DNA from: Colwellia echini
GTDB taxonomy: Bacteria; Pseudomonadota; Gammaproteobacteria; Enterobacterales; Alteromonadaceae
Assembly: GCF_002843355.2 (NCBI RefSeq)
Contig: NZ_PJAI02000001.1
Span: 310,001-374,000 of the forward strand
Reading direction: 5' to 3'
DNA length: 64,000 nt
Position numbers and translations under genes: made by a program. The notes beneath the pieces are model-generated. The model was not told the origin of the DNA, ran no database searches, and saw nothing but the letters and a program-made list of their open reading frames with translations. Each line of letters opens with the position of its first letter. Positions within the stretch are counted from its first letter, which is position 1. Positions 44,513-53,069 of this stretch are shown in pieces.

Positions 44513-45976
44513 ATGAACTTTCAAAACGAATCATTTAAAAACAATGTTAACTTTATCAATGGTGAATATATAGCTTCTGCTGCAGAAGGTATTATTGAAA
44601 TCCTTAATCCAGCTACCGGCAAAGTTATTGGTAATATTCCAAAAGGCTGTGCTGAAGATGCAAATAATGCGCTTGCACTGGCTGATGTTGCTCAAAAATC
44701 ATGGGCTAAATTGACTGCTCGTGCACGTCAAGATATTCTTCGCAATTTTGCTAATAAAATACGCGAAAATAAAGATATCCTTGCGCCTATGATTGTTGCA
44801 GAGCAAGGTAAATTACTTTCTGTTGCGCAAATGGAAGTTGATGTAACGGCTACATTTATTGATTATGCTTGTGACAATGCATTGACTATTGAAGGTGATA
44901 TTCTTCCATCTGATAACGAAGATGAAAAAATATATATTCATAAAGTAGCGCGTGGTGTTGTTGTCGGTATTACCGCATGGAATTTCCCACTTGCGCTTGC
45001 CGGTCGTAAAATTGGTCCAGCATTAATTACCGGTAATACAATTGTATTAAAGCCTACACAAGAAACACCACTTGCCACAACTGAATTAGGCCGTATTGCT
45101 AATGAAGCTGGCATTCCTCCAGGTGTATTGAACGTTATTAATGGCTCTGGTTCTGTTGTTGGTCAAGCATTATGTGAAAGCCCAATTACTAAAATGATCA
45201 CCATGACAGGCTCTACGGCTGCGGGTAAGCAGATTTATAAAACCAGTGCTGAATACATGACTCCGGTTATGCTTGAGCTTGGTGGTAAAGCGCCAATGGT
45301 TGTTATGGACGATGCTGACTTAGATCAAGCTGTTGATGCTGCTCTTTGGGGGCGTTTTGCTAACTGTGGTCAAGTATGTACCTGTGTTGAACGCTTATAT
45401 GTACATGAAAATGTTTATGAAGCATTCATGGCTAAATTCGTACCAGCAGTTAAAGCCTTGAAAGTTGGCGACCCAATGGATCCTGAAACACAAATGGGGC
45501 CTAAATGTAACCAACGTGAAATTGAGAACATTGATCATATTGTTCAAGAAAGTATCAAGCAAGGTGCTACGGTAGCTACAGGGGCAAAATTAGCTGAAGT
45601 TGAAGGCTTTGAAGGCGGTTGTTGGTATGAACCAACGTTATTAGTTGATGTTGCACAAGACAATATTGCTGTTCACGAAGAAACGTTTGGACCAGTGTTG
45701 CCAATCATCAAAATAAATAGCATGGATCAAGCTATCGAATACTGTAACGACAGTATTTATGGTTTAAGTGCCTATATATTCTCAAAAAACTTTGCAGATA
45801 TTAATAATGCTATTAATAACCTTGAAGTCGGTGAAGTATATGTTAACCGGGGTATGGGCGAGCAACACCAAGGTTTCCATAATGGTTGGAAACAAAGCGG
45901 TTTTGGTGGTGAAGACGGTAAGTTTGGTCTTGAGCAATATCTTGAGAAAAAGACAGTATATTTTAAAGAGAAATAA
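44513..45976 (+). CDS. NAD(P)-dependent aldehyde dehydrogenase, 3,6-anhydro-L-galactose dehydrogenase candidate
   Basis: A 487-residue aldehyde dehydrogenase with the nucleophile C289 in GQVCTC, the general base Glu in MLELGGKAP, and the family signature [16 protein letters not shown]. It resembles lactaldehyde/succinate-semialdehyde dehydrogenases. Anhydrogalactose exists largely as a free or hydrated aldehyde, and known 3,6-anhydro-L-galactose dehydrogenases are members of this superfamily, so it fits the first step of the pathway encoded by the operon. It starts 6 bp after the SDR stop and the operon ends in a strong terminator 54 bp beyond its stop. Confidence 0.87.
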   Translation: MNFQNESFKNNVNFINGEYIASAAEGIIEILNPATGKVIGNIPKGCAEDANNALALADVAQKSWAKLTARARQDILRNFANKIRENKDILAPMIVAEQGKLLSVAQMEVDVTATFIDYACDNALTIEGDILPSDNEDEKIYIHKVARGVVVGITAWNFPLALAGRKIGPALITGNTIVLKPTQETPLATTELGRIANEAGIPPGVLNVINGSGSVVGQALCESPITKMITMTGSTAAGKQIYKTSAEYMTPVMLELGGKAPMVVMDDADLDQAVDAALWGRFANCGQVCTCVERLYVHENVYEAFMAKFVPAVKALKVGDPMDPETQMGPKCNQREIENIDHIVQESIKQGATVATGAKLAEVEGFEGGCWYEPTLLVDVAQDNIAVHEETFGPVLPIIKINSMDQAIEYCNDSIYGLSAYIFSKNFADINNAINNLEVGEVYVNRGMGEQHQGFHNGWKQSGFGGEDGKFGLEQYLEKKTVYFKEK

Positions 45977-46030
45977 CTAAGTTATTTAAATTGTAACCTC
46001 TTTTAGAAATACCTCATTTTTCTGAATATT

Positions 46031-46067
46031 AAACCGATAATGAATTCATTATCGGTTTTTTTTTTTT
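46031..46067 (+). terminator. Strong terminator of AHG operon
   Basis: A perfect 28-bp palindrome (46031-46058; core GATAATGAATTCATTATC) followed by about a dozen Ts. Confidence 0.93.
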
Positions 46068-46095
46068 GAAATTTGAAACGTTAATTCATCTGGTA
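46063..46095 (+). repeat. 33-bp direct repeat, left copy
   Basis: Runs from the T-tract of the terminator through GAAATTTGAAACGTTAATTC to TGGTA. It recurs with a single mismatch at 51128-51160, immediately after the group II intron remnant. The two copies bracket the FG-GAP gene and the intron piece. Confidence 0.85.
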
Positions 46096-46196
46096 TTACG
46101 TTTAGTTAATGGTTGTTCCATGTCTATTATACGCGCCCCTTGTAACCCAAATTTAATATTATTGATTTATTTTTATACATTTGTTACATTACTTAA

Positions 46197-46206
46197 TTGT
46201 TAACAA
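46197..46206. promoter_or_regulatory. Putative operator, perfect TTGTTAACAA, before FG-GAP lipoprotein
   Basis: Perfect palindrome 52 bp before the start codon. Confidence 0.65.
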
Positions 46207-46258
46207 TCGTCAATTAATAATTATCAATAATAAATGACACCTTAAGGAACTCAATAAC

Positions 46259-49200
46259 ATGAATCCGAAAATACCCTTTGCGTTAAAAAATAATTTATTT
46301 AAAGTCTTGTTACTCACAACCGCTTCTACACTTACGGCTTGTGGCGGTAGTAATGATCCTCAACCTGAACAGCAAACACTAAATACTGGGGTGTTTATCG
46401 ATGCCCCAATCTTAAACATTGATTATACAACTGAAACTCAATCAGGAAAAACTAACTCGAATGGTGAGTTCGTATATGTGGCAGGTGAAAAAATCACCTT
46501 TACCCTTGGCAATATAGTATTACCCACAGTAACGGCTAAAGCGATTATTACCCCTATTGATATTGCTTTAGAATCAAGTTCAGATGCTGACGTTCAGGCT
46601 ACTATTATAATAAATATTGCCCGATTACTACAAACACTTGATGCTGATGGCAATCTAGAAAACGGCATTGATATTTCTCCTGATCTTGTAACGAACGCCA
46701 ATGTAGATTTTTCTTTAACACAAGAAGGTTTTGAAGCGGCAATTCTTGCGGCAATTCCTAACGAAAAGCTAATTAACTCAGAAGAAGCTATTAACCATTT
46801 TAAAAGTGAATTAGATAAACTTGGGATTGATTCTTCTGTATTAGATAACTTTGTTATCGATAATAACACTGACGGTGGTAACACTGACGGTGGTAACACT
46901 GACGGTGGTAACACTGACGGTGGTAACACTGGCGGCGGTAACACTGGCGGCGGTAACACTGGCGGCGATAACACTGGCGGTGATAACACTGACGGCGATA
47001 ACACTGGCGGCGGTAACACTGACGGCGGTAACACTGACGGCGGTAACACTGACGGCGATGCGTCTAATATTGTAGGTTCTTTACCAGCAACATTAAGTAA
47101 TATAAGTGGCTTTACACAAGAAGTTAATATTACTGGCGCCTTAGAAAAATTAATAACTTTAGAGCTAGCGATAGAAAAAAACTACGCTAACTTAAGTCTA
47201 TTTTCTGGCGATACATTATTAATTGATAGTATTGATGTACCGACTGCTGGCGACAATGTTTTAAACATATTAGTTGAGTTTCCTAAAGCAGGTAAACAAG
47301 ATCTAAAGTTTGTCGGTCGAAGTTCTGAAATCAACTTAAAATCGGTAACTATTACCGAAGTATCAGAGCAACTTGTTCATTTTACGGATATATCAGAAGC
47401 CATAGGATTAATCACCGAGGATACCTATAAATATGGTGGTCCAGCTGTTGGTGACATAAATGATGATGGTTATTATGACTTCGTCTTACCAAATCATAAC
47501 TATATTCCACCGTTATATGTTGAAAACAATGGTGACAATACAGTGACAGTTACAGAGTTATTTAGCGGTGCACAAGATTTTCACGGCGTATCATTAGCTG
47601 ATTACGATAATGACCGTGACTTAGACATAATGGTAGCGCTAGGTGGTGCAAACGGCACTAGCCCAACCTCTTATGCTTTACTGAAAAATAATAACGGCAC
47701 TTTTGAAAATGTTTCGGTTGCATCGGGTATTAATACTCCTGCACGAGGAAGAGCGCCAAGATGGGCTGATTTTGATTCCGATGGTGACTTAGATATTATG
47801 TTAGCTAACGCTATAACACCTAACAGTGATGGGCCAATTCAATTGTTTTATAGCAATGAAGGTGATGGCACATTTAAACCTGTGCGTGTAGCTGGTGTAG
47901 AAAGCCAAGGCGGAGAACGTTTATTAATTACTGACTTTAATGGCGATCAAAACGAAGACTTAGTTATGTATTCGCCGTTAACGTTGTGGCAAGGCAATGG
48001 TGATTTTACCTTTACTGATGTTACGGCTACCTATTTGCCTGAGACAGTACAAAACTCATGGGGCATCAATGCCATAACCGATGTAGATGTTAATAACGAC
48101 GGAAAACTAGATTTATACTTAGCCTACGGTAAAACACATTATCAATTGTCTAATAAATCTATTGATTTTAATCCTACTATTGGTGAATTAAACATTCACG
48201 ATAATGGTGAAACAGGTACAACGTTAATCGACTTTAAAGCCGAAGGCGAAATAACATTAACGGATTTAGGATTAACTTACCGCCAATGGGATGGTGATTA
48301 TCCTATATTCTTAGGCTCAGCGAAAACTCGCCATGTTGTTAAAGCTGAAGGCTTTCAACCAAACCAATTACCAGTTGAAATGGCAAATGCCGATGACTCA
48401 TTAACTATCAGCCAGACAGACGCTGCCGGTTGGCCAACAGAAAGAACCATTAATGGTTTATACATTGGCCATACTACAGATGGAAACTGGAAAGCTGAAT
48501 GGGTACGTGACGGAGTTCTTTATTGGAATGTTTCATTCACATTAGACGGGTTAACTGACGTTACATATGACTGGACACCTAATAATCGTAATGGGCAAGA
48601 TGTTCTACTTATTAACCAAGGTGATAAATTTGTTGATGCTAGCACTGAATGGAATTTACCAAAAGGTGGTGATCATTGGGGTGTTACCCACGGCGACTTT
48701 AACAATGATGGTTGGAATGATTTATTCGTATACCGTTATGGTTTCTTAAATGAGCATATTTCAGACTTATTGTTGCTTAATTCTGGTGATAATAGCTTTA
48801 CTACAACACATATGCATGGCGCAATAAATATGACTGATAATGGCCATGGCGATATGGGTCAAGCGTTTGATTTTAACAAAGATGGCGCAGTTGACATGAT
48901 CAACGGCAGTGAAGAAGGTGGTAAATGGTATTTGTGGGAGAATGACACTGTTAATGACAATAATTACTTATTAGTTGATGTCGGCTACAGCCCTTTAAAT
49001 AATGTAGATGCCATGTCTGCTCAAATCATAGTTACCTTAGAATCTGGTGATGTTTATACAAAGCGTGTCTCTTCAGCAGGCGAAATTTTCTCTGCTGGTG
49101 TTATAGATACGGTTCACTTTGGTTTAGGTAAAGTAACTAACGTGTCTTCAGTAGAAGTAAAATGGCGAAACGGCGAATCTGTTATAATCACAGATGTCAC

Positions 49201-50656
49201 AGCAAATGCTACGGTAACTACTGACGGAGTTGATAGCCCAACGCCAGTTGCTATGAGTATAGGAGAGGCAACCGTTAAATTACGTCCGTCTGAAGATTTA
49301 ACTTTAATACCTACATTTACACCAATAAATGCTACTAATACTTTAACGTGGACTTCAAGCGATGACAGCATTGCAACTGTTGATGCACAAGGTTTAGTAG
49401 CCGGAATAGGCCTTGGAGACGTTACCATTACCGCTACTTCTACAGTAGATGATAGCGTTTCTGCACAAGTTGTAATCACAGTAGGTGACTACGATATTAT
49501 GTATGCTACCGACGTGGTTATCTCTGGTGGTTCAGCAGCGTTTTATGTAGGCCAAGGTACGCAATTAACAGCGACTGTAACGCCTGTAAATGCAGATGAT
49601 ACAACCGTAACATGGACAAGTAGCGCAGAAAATGTGGCAACTGTTGACACTACAGGTAAGGTAACAGGTGTTGCAACAGGAGCAACTACCATTACCGCTT
49701 CAGCCCTAAGTAGCGCCAACGACGATATGGTTACAGACACGGTTAATATTTCAATTGAAGAGTTTTCCGATATATCTATTGCTTATGATGATGAAGGTAA
49801 ATACACCGGACCAATTTACGCAGATGATTTGTTTGAAGTGACTGTTAATTATCATGCCGGCTCTGCACAGCTGGTTACAGATACAGGAATTAAATTCTAC
49901 CTTCGAGAAATGAACTCAGCTTGGGGTGTTGTTCATGATATTGTTTTAGACGACATATCAGTAGCATCTACAGAGTCAGGTAGTGCTTCAGTAATATTTG
50001 ATTTAAGTGATGTAAAATTAACGGCAGAGTTAGATGAAGGTAATTTCTACTTCTTATTTGCTAAAATTACAAATGTTAAAGGCGAGGCTGCAGATAAAGG
50101 CCTTTGGCCACTAAACATTATTGCTAGCTCTACTCCTGTAGAGACGGATTGTGCGACTAACCTACTAGGTTGTGGTAGTGCAAATGCCGAAGGTGGCTCT
50201 ATTGGTGATTGGTATGCTTACACGGTAGATGACTATGCAACTGACTTGTCAAATTTAATTACGTTCAGCGATGAACAAGCTAAAGATAGTAGTAATAGTA
50301 TTAAGTTTGCTTATACAAACAGTGCTCAACAAAACTTTATTTTAAAAGATGTTGAATTTGAGGTGACTACTGAAGGTCAGTATAAATTTGATTCTGACGT
50401 ATACGGCGCTAATTTGTCTTCAGGTACAGATTTCGCTATAGAAGCTTCAATCCGCCCTGCGGAGACCCCAGCTAATTCAGATCTTTATAAATTTTGGCAG
50501 AGAAATGTTGGTGGTGCATGGCAAACAATAAGCACAACTCATACATTACCTGTAGGTAAATATATTGTTGGTTATAAAGTATTTCGACCTGGTTTTTCAA
50601 ACACATTAGAGCTAGATGTATACGTTGATAACCTAACTGTTACTAAACTACCGTAA
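46259..50656 (+). CDS. Giant FG-GAP/ASPIC-UnbV lipoprotein with Ig-like (BIG2) modules
   Basis: A 1465-residue lipoprotein (lipobox LTAC, C28). Order: N-terminal domain (about 35-200) of the kind starting GVFIDAPILNIDY; Asn-Thr-Asp-Gly-Gly repeat linker (about 202-267); beta-sandwich (about 270-375); FG-GAP/VCBS propeller with repeated DxNDDG and DFDSDGDLD loops (about 380-930); ASPIC/UnbV-like end (about 930-985); two BIG2-type Ig domains (about 997-1080 and 1085-1165, each with TWTSSxxxxATVD); and a C-terminal pair of beta-rich regions (about 1165-1465), the last resembling a carbohydrate-binding module. The portion at about 270-985 matches the 762-residue protein at 7317 almost along its length, including the propeller insert. 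A surface-exposed galactan-binding or novel catalytic role is possible; I cannot name one. An operator lies 52 bp upstream and a clear terminator follows. Confidence 0.8.
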   Translation: MNPKIPFALKNNLFKVLLLTTASTLTACGGSNDPQPEQQTLNTGVFIDAPILNIDYTTETQSGKTNSNGEFVYVAGEKITFTLGNIVLPTVTAKAIITPIDIALESSSDADVQATIIINIARLLQTLDADGNLENGIDISPDLVTNANVDFSLTQEGFEAAILAAIPNEKLINSEEAINHFKSELDKLGIDSSVLDNFVIDNNTDGGNTDGGNTDGGNTDGGNTGGGNTGGGNTGGDNTGGDNTDGDNTGGGNTDGGNTDGGNTDGDASNIVGSLPATLSNISGFTQEVNITGALEKLITLELAIEKNYANLSLFSGDTLLIDSIDVPTAGDNVLNILVEFPKAGKQDLKFVGRSSEINLKSVTITEVSEQLVHFTDISEAIGLITEDTYKYGGPAVGDINDDGYYDFVLPNHNYIPPLYVENNGDNTVTVTELFSGAQDFHGVSLADYDNDRDLDIMVALGGANGTSPTSYALLKNNNGTFENVSVASGINTPARGRAPRWADFDSDGDLDIMLANAITPNSDGPIQLFYSNEGDGTFKPVRVAGVESQGGERLLITDFNGDQNEDLVMYSPLTLWQGNGDFTFTDVTATYLPETVQNSWGINAITDVDVNNDGKLDLYLAYGKTHYQLSNKSIDFNPTIGELNIHDNGETGTTLIDFKAEGEITLTDLGLTYRQWDGDYPIFLGSAKTRHVVKAEGFQPNQLPVEMANADDSLTISQTDAAGWPTERTINGLYIGHTTDGNWKAEWVRDGVLYWNVSFTLDGLTDVTYDWTPNNRNGQDVLLINQGDKFVDASTEWNLPKGGDHWGVTHGDFNNDGWNDLFVYRYGFLNEHISDLLLLNSGDNSFTTTHMHGAINMTDNGHGDMGQAFDFNKDGAVDMINGSEEGGKWYLWENDTVNDNNYLLVDVGYSPLNNVDAMSAQIIVTLESGDVYTKRVSSAGEIFSAGVIDTVHFGLGKVTNVSSVEVKWRNGESVIITDVTANATVTTDGVDSPTPVAMSIGEATVKLRPSEDLTLIPTFTPINATNTLTWTSSDDSIATVDAQGLVAGIGLGDVTITATSTVDDSVSAQVVITVGDYDIMYATDVVISGGSAAFYVGQGTQLTATVTPVNADDTTVTWTSSAENVATVDTTGKVTGVATGATTITASALSSANDDMVTDTVNISIEEFSDISIAYDDEGKYTGPIYADDLFEVTVNYHAGSAQLVTDTGIKFYLREMNSAWGVVHDIVLDDISVASTESGSASVIFDLSDVKLTAELDEGNFYFLFAKITNVKGEAADKGLWPLNIIASSTPVETDCATNLLGCGSANAEGGSIGDWYAYTVDDYATDLSNLITFSDEQAKDSSNSIKFAYTNSAQQNFILKDVEFEVTTEGQYKFDSDVYGANLSSGTDFAIEASIRPAETPANSDLYKFWQRNVGGAWQTISTTHTLPVGKYIVGYKVFRPGFSNTLELDVYVDNLTVTKLP
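46864..47056 (+). repeat. 15-bp tandem repeat coding NTDGG linker
   Basis: About 13 units of AACACTGACGGTGGT and variants (GGCGGC, GGCGAT). Each unit encodes Asn-Thr-(Asp/Gly)-Gly-(Gly/Asp). Slippage would change linker length in frame. Confidence 0.9.
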
Positions 50657-50723
50657 ATTGCAGTTAGGCGTAGTATAAGATTACTTACTGAGTAATAAGC
50701 TATCATTGTAATATGATTAAATA

Positions 50724-50750
50724 CCGCTTCATTTGAAGCGGGGCTTTTTT
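50724..50750 (+). terminator. Terminator after FG-GAP lipoprotein
   Basis: CCGCTTCATTTGAAGCGG stem, then GGCTTTTTT. Confidence 0.9.
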
Positions 50751-51126
50751 GTTTGCCCAGCGAAGCTGGCAAACCCGATAGGCTGAAAGATGCCTTATCA
50801 CCCCGACTAAGGGCAATACAGCTGAGGTTGTGGAAGAAGCCATCAAGGCTTCATCGACGATTAAAGCAGTTAGGGAAAAAGCCACCACTTAAGTTCATAA
50901 AGATGAACTCGTGGCGTAACTCACTAAGCCCTTTATCTTGTGTAGCGATGCCAAACCAATGGTTTGAGGAGCTTGGTTTATATCCAATAGAAAAAGTGAA
51001 TACGGGATGGCTTGCTTTATCAGCGTTTAGGAAATAAGTTGATAAAATGTGGAGGGTACAGGAGCCGTATACGAGGTCCGTACGGCTCTGTGAGAGGGAT
51101 GAGGCATAAGCCTCACCCTTCTCAAT
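50751..51126 (+). mobile_element. 5'-truncated group II intron remnant
   Basis: It begins directly after a terminator. An ORF from about 50753 to 51037 carries the maturase C-terminal signature: LRAIQLRLWKK, LHRRLKQLG, WRNSLSPL and MPNQWFEELGLYPIEKV. The reverse-transcriptase domain and 5' intron RNA are missing. Downstream, 51062-51088 folds as a domain V-like hairpin (GAGCCGTA/TACGGCTC) and 51091-51123 as domain VI (GAGGC/GCCTC core with outer GAG.GGG pairs). 5' truncation is typical of incomplete retrotransposition or later deletion, and the intron cannot be functional. Location after a hairpin terminator is like the target choice of bacterial class C introns, but the class is not established here. 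Confidence 0.82.
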
Positions 51127-51127
51127 A

Positions 51128-51160
51128 TTTTTGAAATTTGAAACGTTAATTCATTTGGTA
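51128..51160 (+). repeat. 33-bp direct repeat, right copy
   Basis: One mismatch from the copy at 46063-46095. It begins within two bases of the end of the intron domain VI, so it looks like the intron's 3' exon. Confidence 0.85.
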
Positions 51161-51200
51161 AAGAGTATAGCTATTAGGTTTATCTAAGGAAGTTAATAAC

Positions 51201-52823
51201 ATGAATTTTAATAAATTTGATTTAAGCTATTTTAATATTTCAAAAAAAGCCTCACAACTCTTATTAATAACAGCAATAATGGCTTGCCAACCGCAACAGA
51301 AAACACAAGATTTTGTACAAAATAGTAGTGATGTTAAAGCTGTCAACAAAACCAAATCTAATGTAACTAAACCCAATATAGTTATCTTTTATGTAGATGA
51401 CTTAGGCTATGGCGATGTTGGCGCTTACGGTGCTAAAGGCGTTGAAACACCTAATATTGATGCACTGGCAGCCAATGGTATTAAGTTCACTGATGCTCAT
51501 AGCTCTGCTGCTACTTGTACACCGTCACGTTACTCACTGCTTACGGGTGAATACGCTTTTCGTAATAAAGCCTCAGTATTACAAGGTGACGCTGCACTTA
51601 TTATTTCTCCTGAACAGCCTACACTAGCAAGTCTTGTTAAAAAAGCAGGCTACAAAACCGCCGTTGTTGGTAAATGGCACTTGGGTTTAGGTGATGGAAC
51701 ACCTATTGACTGGAATGGTGAAGTAAAGCCAGGTCCCTTAGAAATTGGTTTTGATTACAGCTTTTTATTACCTGCAACAGGTGATCGAGTTCCTGCAGTT
51801 TATTTGGAAGATTATCATGTGGTAAATGTTGATAACTCCGATCCGTTATCAGTTAGCTATGAGGAAAAAATTGGTTCACGTCCAACGGGTTATGAAAATC
51901 CTGAGCTATTAAAACAATTAGCCGACAATCAGCATAACAAATCAATTATTAATGGTATAAGTCGTATCGGTTGGATGAAAGGTGGTAAAGCAGCAGAATG
52001 GAAAGATGAAGACTTTTATCAAGTATTCACTAATAAAGCGAACAACTTTATAAGTGAAAATAAAGAAGTTCCCTTTTTCTTGTTTTTCCCTTTTCATGAT
52101 ATTCATGTTCCACGATTGCCAAACGTAAAGTTTCAAGGAAAAAGCACTATGGGTGTTCGAGGTGATGCTATTGCACAAATGGATTGGATCACTGGTGCTG
52201 TTGTAGACCACTTAGAAAGTCAGGGCCTATTGGATAATACACTGATCTTATTCACCAGCGATAATGGTCCTGTACTTAATGATGGTTATGGCGATCAAGC
52301 GGAAGAATTACTTGGCGATCATCAACCTGGAGGCATTTATCGTGGTGGAAAATACAGCGCATTCGAAGCGGGCACACGTGTACCTACAATAATCCACTAC
52401 CCAAATAAAGTTAGCCCAGGTGTTAATGATGAACTGATGAGCCAAATTGATATTTATGCTTCTGTTGCGGCAATTTTAGATATTCCTTTAGCAAGTAATG
52501 AAGCTATCGATAGTGAAAATTATGCTGATACATGGCTGAATCATCAAGCAAAAGGCAGAAGCGAGTTGATAGAAGAAGCTTATACGTTATCACTTCGATC
52601 AAATATAGGTTCGAAGCAATGGAAATACATATCGCCAACTGAAAACTTAAACGACTGGGTTATGTCATTAAAAAATATAGAACCGGGGTTGTCTAAAACA
52701 GCTCAGCTTTATAATTTAGCTATCGACCCAGAAGAGCAACATAATGTTGCGCAACAAAACAGTGATACAGTAAAAGCGTTAGAACAGCGTCTTAACGCGA
52801 TTGTAAGCCGTACATCAAGATAG
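51201..52823 (+). CDS. S1-family sulfatase, lipoprotein (C-type)
   Basis: A 540-residue lipoprotein (lipobox IMAC near residue 29) of the arylsulfatase A-like S1 family. The formylglycine motif is CTPSR with C106 in SSAATCTPSRYSLLTG. Metal-site segments FYVDDLGYGDVG and FTSDNGPV and the block GKWHLGLG are present, and the sequence closes with PEEQHNVAQQ, usual for the family. It resembles sulfatases that act on sulfated galactan or aryl esters; the subfamily is not assigned. AAGGAAG precedes ATG at 51201. No TTGTTAACAA lies in the short upstream region, so control may come from further upstream, or the promoter may have been changed by the intron-related rearrangement. Confidence 0.9.
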   Translation: MNFNKFDLSYFNISKKASQLLLITAIMACQPQQKTQDFVQNSSDVKAVNKTKSNVTKPNIVIFYVDDLGYGDVGAYGAKGVETPNIDALAANGIKFTDAHSSAATCTPSRYSLLTGEYAFRNKASVLQGDAALIISPEQPTLASLVKKAGYKTAVVGKWHLGLGDGTPIDWNGEVKPGPLEIGFDYSFLLPATGDRVPAVYLEDYHVVNVDNSDPLSVSYEEKIGSRPTGYENPELLKQLADNQHNKSIINGISRIGWMKGGKAAEWKDEDFYQVFTNKANNFISENKEVPFFLFFPFHDIHVPRLPNVKFQGKSTMGVRGDAIAQMDWITGAVVDHLESQGLLDNTLILFTSDNGPVLNDGYGDQAEELLGDHQPGGIYRGGKYSAFEAGTRVPTIIHYPNKVSPGVNDELMSQIDIYASVAAILDIPLASNEAIDSENYADTWLNHQAKGRSELIEEAYTLSLRSNIGSKQWKYISPTENLNDWVMSLKNIEPGLSKTAQLYNLAIDPEEQHNVAQQNSDTVKALEQRLNAIVSRTSR

Positions 52824-52825
52824 TG

Positions 52826-53026
52826 ATTACCTAATATTACTAAGTTCTTGCTCAATCGATCGCCTTGTCCTAATTTATTTTTATAAGGACGCTACAAGGA
52901 TGTAGCTTATTAGAGAATGCAGGCGCTTATTCTCCTGAATGACCATTTTCTTCAATCAATGCCTTGCCTCTAAGCCTTTAATTCTCGCTGAGTGGGAAAG
53001 AACTTAATCAGACAGGTATTAGGTAA
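52826..53026. repeat. Imperfect inverted repeat between convergent sulfatase genes
   Basis: Arms TTACCTAATA (52827) and TATTAGGTAA (53017), each accompanied by TAAGTTCTT / AAGAACTTA further in. The element spans about 200 bp with no ORF. It may be a bidirectional terminator region or another small non-autonomous element. Confidence 0.4.
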
Positions 53027-53069
53027 TACAAGAACATATTACTTCCTAAATTAGGATAATAAGTTTACG

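Noticed and set aside
46864-47056. Possible CRISPR or origin iterons in 15-bp repeats
   Set aside because: Contiguous in-frame codon repeats within a lipoprotein linker.
50751-51126. Functional group II intron
   Set aside because: Reverse transcriptase domain and 5' intron RNA domains are missing.
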